32,884 nucleotides of DNA from the NCBI GenBank assembly GCA_001871115.1, contig MNUR01000035.1, positions 1-32,884 on the forward strand, in the 5' to 3' direction. Of the stretch, positions 1 through 6,119 are shown piece after piece. Position 1 is the stretch's first letter. Every line of letters begins with the position of its first letter. The notes under the pieces were generated by a model, which worked only from the letters and a program-made list of their open reading frames with translations, was not told the origin of the DNA and searched no databases. The translations under genes and the position numbers were made by a program. The stretch is from Elusimicrobia bacterium CG1_02_56_21. Its GTDB lineage: Bacteria; Elusimicrobiota; Elusimicrobia; Elusimicrobiales; UBA9959.

Positions 1-635
1 AGGCTGTATATCCCCTTGGCTTTTTCCGAATCGCCCTGGTGAACGGTATCGACGCGCAGATGTCCGGGCTTGCCGTCAGGGTTCGGCTTGCCCCTTACCT
101 CGATGGGGATCTGTACGCTTTTGGTCTTGCCTACGGTGACGGATTTTGCCCTGTACGCCGGGCTCTCCCGCAGGTTGTAGATGTGCGCGGGTGAGATATC
201 CTTTAAGAGTTCAAACCGCGGATCCTTGAACCGTTCATGCTGCCGTTTCAGGATCACCTTTGTGGCTGGCCCGCTCATGCGCTCATGGAGGTTGTCCGTC
301 TCAGCCAGGAGCTCTATGTCGGACCTGGTGTAAATGGTCGGGAACCTGTTGCGGTGCCCCGTCACCTCCTTTATCTCCCCGGTCAATAGTTTTCGCTCCA
401 GCAGCCGGTTCATCTGCGGCCTCGAAGATCCGGTCACCAGCATGATATATTTGCGGACCGGGCCTTTGTCAGTCTTGTTCAGTAAAAAGTAGCCGAACTT
501 TCTTACAGTGTCCTCTATCCACCGGTATTTCTCCTTGCGGCTAAGGCCCTTGAACTTCCACCCTTTCGAGGCCAATAGAAACCGCTTTAGCTGCTCTACC
601 GTCACTATGGCGGAATCGTTCATATTTATAGTCAT
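1..635 (-). CDS. DDE/rve-type transposase (integrase catalytic core), N-terminal part, cut by the window edge
   Basis: The reading frame is open from the left edge back to an ATG at 635 (a second in-frame ATG is at 623), with an in-frame TAA just upstream of 635, giving 211 codons here. The first ~150 residues are basic and helical, as expected of an HTH DNA-binding region. Near residue 196 comes GHLRVDTVHQGD, the beta-strand context of the first catalytic Asp of rve/DDE integrases. This wording is typical of large IS transposases in the ISNCY/IS1202-like or IS481-like groups, but I cannot fix the family. The second Asp and the Glu lie outside the window, so intactness cannot be judged. No clear ribosome binding site is visible. 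The 18-bp direct repeats upstream probably belong to the IS end. Confidence 0.8.
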   Translation of the reverse strand, partial: MTINMNDSAIVTVEQLKRFLLASKGWKFKGLSRKEKYRWIEDTVRKFGYFLLNKTDKGPVRKYIMLVTGSSRPQMNRLLERKLLTGEIKEVTGHRNRFPTIYTRSDIELLAETDNLHERMSGPATKVILKRQHERFKDPRFELLKDISPAHIYNLRESPAYRAKSVTVGKTKSVQIPIEVRGKPNPDGKPGHLRVDTVHQGDSEKAKGIYS

Positions 636-682
636 AGCTACAGATTATGAACGGAATACGGCGCTTTTTCAAGGATAAGCCG

Positions 683-734
683 TTTTCAGGCTCATCTTGC
701 GTTAGAAACCGGGAAATTTTCAGGCTCATCTTGC
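683..734. repeat. Two 18-bp direct repeats at the probable IS end
   Basis: TTTTCAGGCTCATCTTGC occurs at 683-700 and again, identically, at 717-734, a 34-bp period. The pair lies just upstream of the minus-strand transposase start and ends about 40 bp before an 8-bp palindrome TTGTACAA (774-781). Repeated short motifs near an IS end are commonly transposase binding sites. The outer tip of the element may lie near 781, but without the other end it cannot be fixed. Confidence 0.6.
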
Positions 735-801
735 ATTGGATAATTCTGCCACAAGACAGCCGGCGCACATAATTTGTACAATCTGATATTGTCGCTCCGC
801 T

Positions 802-814
802 GGCTGCTACAGCC
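802..814. other. Small hairpin ahead of smc
   Basis: GGCTG-cta-CAGCC is a perfect 5-bp stem with a 3-nt loop between the IS end and smc. It has no U-tract. A possible -10 box (TATATT, 838-843) lies downstream, but its -35 is poor and it would leave only about 7 nt of leader, so I do not call a promoter. Confidence 0.3.
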
Positions 815-856
815 TGTACTGCGGTCTTGTTTTACTTTATATTCCAGGGGTATTTA

Positions 857-3800
857 ATGTATCTTAAAGCTCTCGAAATCTACGGTTTTAAATCTTTTGC
901 CAATAAAGTTAAGCTCCCGCTTAAACCCGGCATAACCTGCATAGTGGGGCCCAACGGCTGCGGCAAGTCCAATGTGGTGGACTCCCTGAAGTGGTGCATA
1001 GGCGAAATGTCCTGGAAATCCCTGCGGATGCCGTCCATGATGGACGTTATTTTCGCCGGGACCACCAAGCGCCAGGCTCTTAATATGGGCGAAGTGGCCA
1101 TGACCTTCGACAACACTTCCCGCAAGCTGCCGCTGGACTTCAGCGAAGTCACCGTTACCCGCAAGATCTACCGCTCCGAGGAAAGCGAATATTTCATCAA
1201 TAAAGTGCAGTGCCGCCTTAAGGACATCCGCGAGATGTTCCTGGACACCGGCATAGGCACGGACGGCTACGCTATCATCGACCAGGGCGAGGTGGAGTAT
1301 GTGCTGAGCACTACCTCCGAGCAGCGCCGCGAGCTGTTCGAAGAGGCCGCAGGCGTTTCCAAATATAAGGCCAAGCGCGAAGAGGCCGGCCGCAAACTTG
1401 AGAAGGTGGATATAGACCTCAACCGCCTCGCCGATTCGATGGTTCTGCTGGACGAGCAGATAAAGAAACTGGATAATGAGGCCAAGAAAGCCCGCCTGCA
1501 GGCTAAATACCGCGAGGAACTGACCGGGGCCGAGATTTCGCTGCTGCTCAAAGACGGTTCCGCTTTCGCCGCCAGGAGCGCCGAAGCCGCCGCCCGACTG
1601 GAGCCGGTAAAAAAAGAGTTGGCCGAGACCGCTGTGGCTATAACCAGCCTGGAAGGCGAGATCGCCGCGCTTAATTTGACACTTACCCAGAAAGCGGAAG
1701 AGCAGCGCCTTCTGAAAGAAGCCGTCACTGCCGTAAAAATAGACAAGAACCAGGCCGAGGGCCGCGTTGTTTCCGGCCAGGAAATGCTGGTAGAGATAAG
1801 CGGCCAGCGCGAGCAGCTGGCCGTTTCCGAAAGGCGGAATTTTGAAAAGCTGGCCGCCGCGGAGCCCCGCATAGCGGAGCTGAATGCAAAATTGTCCTCG
1901 GACGAGGGCGGCCTGCCCGCGCTGCAGTCCGAATACGACGCCGCCGCCGCCGCGCTGGCCGCCGCAGGGTCAGAGATGCGCGCCGCCGAAGAGGCCGCCG
2001 AGAACATAGCCCGCGAGATGAATGCCGCTTACTCGCAGGAAGTCGAGATTTCCAACTCTATAGCCCGCATGGGCTCCGACATAGGCCACTATACGGAGGC
2101 CAAGGCCGGTATCGCGCGCGATATAGAAGAAATAAATTCGGGCGTGGCGGCCGTAGAGGCCCTCATAGCCGAATTGCAGGCCCGCTCCTCCTCCCTGAGC
2201 GCAGAACTTGCCGCTGAAAACGAAAAAGCTGCCGCCGCCGAAACCCAGGCCAAAGCTTTTGCGGCCCGGCTGGAACAGATCGACGTCAGGCAGGCCGAGA
2301 TCCGCGAGAAAAAAGCCTGGGACCAGTCCCGCCTTCAGGCCATCCTTGCGCAGGGCGAGCATGATACTTACTGGGTGGGAATAAACGGCGTTCTTAATTC
2401 CGGCGTGGCCGGGGTCAGGGGTACCCTGAGGCATCTGCTTTCCATCCGCAAAGAGGACCGCGTGGCCGTGGACGATGCGCTGGGCCGTTTCCTGGACTCC
2501 GTAGTCTGCGAAACCGCGGCTTCTGCGCAGGAAGCCATAGATTATCTCAAGCATCTCGGTAAAGGACGCTGCCGTTTCCTTATTCTTGACCGCGCCCCCG
2601 CAGCGCCGGCGCAGGAAGGCTGGAGCGTGCCTGGCGCGCAGCGCATAATGGACAAGATTTCATCCGAGCCCCGGTATCTTCCCCTGGTGGCGGGCCTGCT
2701 CTCCGGGGTTTATTCCGCGGGCGGGTCAGTACACGGTCCCTTCTGGGTAACCGGCGGGGTGGACGAGGTCGTTTCCAATGAGCCTTACTGGGAGGAGGAA
2801 GGCGACCTTAAAGAGCGGATAAAGAAGCTGGACGAGGAGCTCGGAGCCCTCGAGACGGAAAAAGTATCCCTGCTGCCGCAGCTTGACGTCTCCCGAGCCG
2901 CGGCCGACACAGCGGAAGAAAAGGCCTACGCTCTCAATATAGAATTTCACAAGAACGGGACCGAGTTTGCCGGGGCCGCCGACTCGCTGCGCGTAAAGCG
3001 CGAAAGCCTGGCGCTTACCCTGGCCGACAGCGATAAGAACGAGGCGGCTTTGAAAGATTCCGAATCGGCACTGGCGGAGCTGAACGCCAGGCAGGCCGAG
3101 GTCCGCGCCGCTTCCGAGGCCAAGAAAGCCGAGCAGGCCGCGCTGGGGGAAAGAAAAGATTCCCTGCACCAGGATTTTGCCGGCCGCAGCTCTGAACTGG
3201 GTTCGCGCAAGGCTAATTTGGATAATTACCGCCAGAATATAGAGGCCCTCAGGGGCGAGCTCGCAAGGGCGGAGGGCGACATGGCCGCCCTGAACGAGGA
3301 GAAATCACATTTCGCGGAGCGCCGCACAGAGCTGGCTTCACGCGAAGCCAGGCTTAACGAGGACGTGGCCGCCGCGGACGCGCGCCGGGTGGAGCTGATG
3401 CACGACCTGGCCGAGAAAGAGGTTATAGACCGGTCCATGGAGGACGAGCTGGGCGAGATGCGCGGCAACCTTTCCCGGATGAACGCCAATCTCCGCGACA
3501 GCCGCGACGTCTCTTCCGAGAACGACAGGATCCGCTACCAGATAGAGACCGAGCTCGCCACTATCAGCGCCCGGGCCGAAGAGACCGCAAAGCGCCTGGC
3601 GGACGAGTGGAATATCAGCCCCGAGGAAGCGCAGGTAAAATACGGGGACATAGAGGCCGATCATGAGCGCGTGAAGTTCCTGCGCAAGCGCATAGAGAGT
3701 ATGGGCGCGGTAAACATGACCGCCCCCGAAGAGTACGAGGCCCTGACCGCGCGCTACAACTTCATGAATTCCCAGGTAGAGGACCTCAACCGCGCCAAGG

Positions 3801-4336
3801 CCGACCTGCGCTCCGCGATCAACAAGATAAACGACACTACCCGCGAGAATTTCAAGGCCACCTTCGACAAGGTCCGGACTTATTTCAAGGAGATCTACTC
3901 GCTTCTGTTCAACGGCGGCGAGGCGGACCTGATCCTTACGCTGCCTGAGAACCTGCTGGAGACCGGGGTAGAGATCCTGGCGCATCCGCCCGGCAAAAAA
4001 CTGATGAGCATCACGCAGCTGTCCGGCGGTGAAAAGGCCCTTACTGCCCTGGCCTTGCTGTTCAGTTTCTTCCGCGTCAGTCCCTCTCCCTTCTGCGTTA
4101 TGGACGAGGCGGACGCCCCCTTGGACGAGGCCAATGTCGAGCGCTATGTGCGCTTGATAAAGGAATTCTCGACTACAACCCAGTTTATCGTTATCACCCA
4201 TAACAAGCGCACCATGGAGGCTGCCGACACTCTTTACGGAGTCACCATGGAGGAGCTGGGCATCAGCAAGCTTATTTCGGTGGATCTTAAGCGCGCGGCC
4301 GGCATGGCCACGCAGGAAACTCCTGTAGGGGCATAA
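857..4336 (+). CDS. smc: Chromosome segregation protein SMC
   Basis: Smc is the ATPase core of the bacterial condensin (with ScpA/ScpB) that compacts and segregates the chromosome. The frame is open from an ATG at 827, but the family start MYLKALEIYGFKSF is at 857, seven bases behind CCAGGGG, so 857 is chosen (1159 aa, normal length). Seen in order: Walker A GPNGCGKS (31-38); a long coiled coil rich in Ala/Glu/Lys; a hinge around 500-640 (GVAGVRGTLRHL through the glycine-rich GGSVHGPFWVTGGVD); the returning coiled coil; the ABC signature QLSGGEKAL (from 1054); Walker B FCVMDEADAPLDEAN (D1083, E1084). All ATPase motifs are intact. Only 2 bp separate it from the next gene, so the two are probably co-transcribed. 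Gene identity is near certain. Confidence 0.97.
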   Translation: MYLKALEIYGFKSFANKVKLPLKPGITCIVGPNGCGKSNVVDSLKWCIGEMSWKSLRMPSMMDVIFAGTTKRQALNMGEVAMTFDNTSRKLPLDFSEVTVTRKIYRSEESEYFINKVQCRLKDIREMFLDTGIGTDGYAIIDQGEVEYVLSTTSEQRRELFEEAAGVSKYKAKREEAGRKLEKVDIDLNRLADSMVLLDEQIKKLDNEAKKARLQAKYREELTGAEISLLLKDGSAFAARSAEAAARLEPVKKELAETAVAITSLEGEIAALNLTLTQKAEEQRLLKEAVTAVKIDKNQAEGRVVSGQEMLVEISGQREQLAVSERRNFEKLAAAEPRIAELNAKLSSDEGGLPALQSEYDAAAAALAAAGSEMRAAEEAAENIAREMNAAYSQEVEISNSIARMGSDIGHYTEAKAGIARDIEEINSGVAAVEALIAELQARSSSLSAELAAENEKAAAAETQAKAFAARLEQIDVRQAEIREKKAWDQSRLQAILAQGEHDTYWVGINGVLNSGVAGVRGTLRHLLSIRKEDRVAVDDALGRFLDSVVCETAASAQEAIDYLKHLGKGRCRFLILDRAPAAPAQEGWSVPGAQRIMDKISSEPRYLPLVAGLLSGVYSAGGSVHGPFWVTGGVDEVVSNEPYWEEEGDLKERIKKLDEELGALETEKVSLLPQLDVSRAAADTAEEKAYALNIEFHKNGTEFAGAADSLRVKRESLALTLADSDKNEAALKDSESALAELNARQAEVRAASEAKKAEQAALGERKDSLHQDFAGRSSELGSRKANLDNYRQNIEALRGELARAEGDMAALNEEKSHFAERRTELASREARLNEDVAAADARRVELMHDLAEKEVIDRSMEDELGEMRGNLSRMNANLRDSRDVSSENDRIRYQIETELATISARAEETAKRLADEWNISPEEAQVKYGDIEADHERVKFLRKRIESMGAVNMTAPEEYEALTARYNFMNSQVEDLNRAKADLRSAINKINDTTRENFKATFDKVRTYFKEIYSLLFNGGEADLILTLPENLLETGVEILAHPPGKKLMSITQLSGGEKALTALALLFSFFRVSPSPFCVMDEADAPLDEANVERYVRLIKEFSTTTQFIVITHNKRTMEAADTLYGVTMEELGISKLISVDLKRAAGMATQETPVGA

Positions 4337-4338
4337 AC

Positions 4339-5070
4339 TTGAAATACGGCGTTTTTTCGGATGTGCACGGCAATCACGTGGCCCTTAAAGCCGTGCTGGA
4401 GTTTTACCGTAAAAACGAAGTAGAGAATTTTATCTGCTGCGGGGACATAGTGGGCTACGGACCGCAGCCGCTGGAGTGCGCCGAAACCCTGCGCGAGCTT
4501 AAAAACGCCGTTATTGTCATGGGCAACCATGACGCGGCGATGCTGGGCAAGATGGACCTTAAATGGTTCAACTCCAACGCGGCCTGGGCCATAGATTTCG
4601 CCAGGGGCCAGCTTACCGGCAAGGCCCTGGATTTTATAGCGCGCCTGCCCGAAAAAGTGGAAAACGAAAAATTTACCCTGGTGCACGGTTCCCCGCGTAA
4701 ACCGCTCACCGAGTACCTGCTGAGCGAGAGCCAGTTCCTGGACAATAATAAGGACTGGAAGTTTTCTCCCTGCTTTATCGGCCACAGCCACATGCCGCTT
4801 TATTTCAGAGAGCGGGATAACGGAGTTCCCGAAACCGATTTTTTAAAGCCGGCGGTAAAGATCTTTACTACAGGGAAGGTAATGCTTAACCCGGGGGCCG
4901 TCGGCCAGCCTCGCGACGGGGACGTAAGATCGTCCTGCGGTATTTACGATTCTGACAAGAACACCTTCGAGCTTTACAGGGTCTATTACGATATCGGGGC
5001 CGTGCAGAAAATGATGTCCGCGCTTAATATGCCGACACTCCTTTCTGAGCGCCTCAGTTTCGGGTTCTGA
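4339..5070 (+). CDS. Calcineurin-like metallophosphoesterase (YfcE/MJ0936-like)
   Basis: This is a 243-aa cytosolic phosphodiesterase of the compact bacterial/archaeal metallophosphoesterase family. The dinuclear metal site is complete: SDVHGN (D8, H10), CCGDIVGYGP (D36), MGNHD (N63, H64), then HGSP, GHSHMP and the closing NPGAVGQPRDGD. The start is TTG at 4339: the translated MKYGVFSDVHGN matches the family start exactly, and GTAGGGGC lies about 7 bases upstream. It begins 2 bp after the smc stop, suggesting translational coupling. Family members hydrolyse model phosphodiesters in vitro; the natural substrate is usually unknown and cannot be read from the sequence. Confidence 0.88.
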   Translation: MKYGVFSDVHGNHVALKAVLEFYRKNEVENFICCGDIVGYGPQPLECAETLRELKNAVIVMGNHDAAMLGKMDLKWFNSNAAWAIDFARGQLTGKALDFIARLPEKVENEKFTLVHGSPRKPLTEYLLSESQFLDNNKDWKFSPCFIGHSHMPLYFRERDNGVPETDFLKPAVKIFTTGKVMLNPGAVGQPRDGDVRSSCGIYDSDKNTFELYRVYYDIGAVQKMMSALNMPTLLSERLSFGF

Positions 5071-5104
5071 CCTCACACGCAGCCGCTGTTATAAATTTAT
5101 ACCA

Positions 5105-5494
5105 ATGAATATTCTGATAGTAGACGACGATAAGAACTTTATAGACACGCTTCAGGACGGGCTTAACCTTAAAAGCGTAGACGCCGTGATAAGGGTGGCC
5201 AAGAGCGCCAGGGAGGCCCTGGACGCCCTGGACGCCGCGCTGCCCTCCGTCATTATACTCGACATCCAGCTGCCGGACATGCACGGCGTAGAATTTCTCC
5301 GCGTCATAAGGCAATCGGAGCGGCTTAAAAAAGTGCCTGTGATCTTTATCTCGGCCAGGTATACCGAGCCGGCCGATCGTTCGGAGGCTATGCTGGCCGG
5401 GGCCGGGGCCTTCTTCTCCAAACCGGTGGATGTGGAGGAGCTTTGGAAGGAGATGAAGTACCTTCTGGGCCGGGCCGAGGGAAACAAGCCCTGA
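5105..5494 (+). CDS. Stand-alone response regulator receiver domain
   Basis: A 129-aa protein made of one CheY-like receiver domain and no output domain. The acidic pocket (D7-D9), phospho-acceptor D53 in VIILDIQLPDM, S83 in VIFISAR and K106 in FFSKPVD are all present, so phosphorylation should work. No histidine kinase is encoded nearby, so its partner is unknown. It may act by protein-protein contact, as CheY, Spo0F or DivK do. No good Shine-Dalgarno is visible in the 34-bp gap from the phosphoesterase gene. Co-transcription with it is possible but not shown. Confidence 0.88.
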   Translation: MNILIVDDDKNFIDTLQDGLNLKSVDAVIRVAKSAREALDALDAALPSVIILDIQLPDMHGVEFLRVIRQSERLKKVPVIFISARYTEPADRSEAMLAGAGAFFSKPVDVEELWKEMKYLLGRAEGNKP

Positions 5495-5539
5495 CACGGC
5501 GCGCGCACGGCCCTGGCCGCCCGCAGAGCATACCTCCCG

Positions 5540-5570
5540 GCCGCCTTTTGCGCATAGCGCTTGCTGCGGC
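5540..5570 (+). other. Nested hairpin downstream of the response regulator
   Basis: Outer arms GCCGC (5540-5544) and GCGGC (5566-5570) enclose inner arms GCGC (5550-5553) and GCGC (5557-5560). No U-run follows, so this is not a standard intrinsic terminator; it could be a processing or pausing structure. Confidence 0.35.
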
Positions 5571-5603
5571 TTGCCCAAAGGTCTAATACGCACAGACATA
5601 GTC

Positions 5604-5632
5604 TTGACAATAAAAAGTAAGTCTTATAGTAT
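5604..5632 (+). promoter_or_regulatory. Sigma70-type promoter of trxA
   Basis: TTGACA (5604-5609) and TAGTAT (5627-5632) are separated by 17 bp: a perfect -35 and a 4-of-6 -10. The predicted transcript start is near 5639, leaving a leader of about 60 nt before the trxA ATG at 5702. AAGGAG (5690-5695) is a strong ribosome binding site. This is the best classical promoter in the window. Confidence 0.75.
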
Positions 5633-5701
5633 AAGGGGACGGGGGTTCGGATTGACTTCGGGGCTACAGCCGATTTCAGAGCAGGTCACAAGGAGATCAC
5701 T

Positions 5702-6028
5702 ATGTCCGACGAAATACAGATTACCGACGCTAATTTCGAGCAGGAAGTTTTAAAGAACGCGCTCCCCGTGCTGGTGGATTTTTGGGCCCCGTGGTGCGGA
5801 CCCTGCCGTATGCTGGGGCCCGTCATCGAAGAGCTGGCCAAGGAATATGCCGGCAAGGTAAAAGTCTGCAAGCTTAATACCGACGAAGCGCAGGACACGG
5901 CCGGTAAATATCAGATTTCCGCCATTCCCACGATACTTCTTTTTAAAGGCGGGGAAGTGGCGCAGCAGCTGGTGGGCCTGCAGCCTAAAGAAGAACTTAA
6001 AAAACATCTGGACGAGCTGATTAAATAG
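5702..6028 (+). CDS. trxA: Thioredoxin
   Basis: A 108-aa single-domain thioredoxin, the general cytosolic dithiol reductant kept reduced by thioredoxin reductase. The active site is FWAPWCGPC with C32 and C35, the buried Asp is D26, and the cis-proline loop is AIPT (P76). All match canonical TrxA, and the length is typical. It has its own promoter and ribosome binding site and is likely a single-gene transcript. Its TAG stop (6026-6028) lies inside the first palindrome of the trxA-polA gap, which could end or stabilise its mRNA. Confidence 0.96.
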   Translation: MSDEIQITDANFEQEVLKNALPVLVDFWAPWCGPCRMLGPVIEELAKEYAGKVKVCKLNTDEAQDTAGKYQISAIPTILLFKGGEVAQQLVGLQPKEELKKHLDELIK

Positions 6029-6113
6029 GGGACAGCGCCCTATTTCCGGTTTCAGTAGGCGTAGAATTTGGGGACACAACACCTAATTCCAGGGAAATAG
6101 GTGTTGTGTCCCC
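6023..6113. repeat. Two related GGGGAC-type palindromes (REP-like) between trxA and polA
   Basis: The first palindrome is AAATAGGG (6023-6030) against CCCTATTT (6038-6045). The second is larger: GGGGACACAACACCTA (6070-6085) pairs perfectly with its complement at 6098-6113, and after one A/A mismatch the arms continue (TTCC against GGAA). Both contain GGGGACA-n-CTA(A)TTCC, so they look like copies of one repeat. Palindromes built on GGGGAC/GTCCCC recur intergenically in many bacteria and are often linked to REP-associated Y1 tyrosine transposases. That link is a suggestion from composition here, not a match I could test. Confidence 0.75.
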
Positions 6114-6119
6114 TAATAA

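Noticed and set aside
260-768. Small frames at 260-445 (plus) and 541-768 (minus)
   Set aside because: Both overlap the partial transposase frame on the minus strand, which shows clear DDE-type motifs; these are shadow frames.
5635-5700. GGGGACGGGGGTTCGGATTGACTTCGG, faintly like the 5' end of tmRNA
   Set aside because: No matching 3' tRNA-like half or tag reading frame follows, and trxA begins within 70 bp with its own ribosome binding site. It is treated as the trxA leader.
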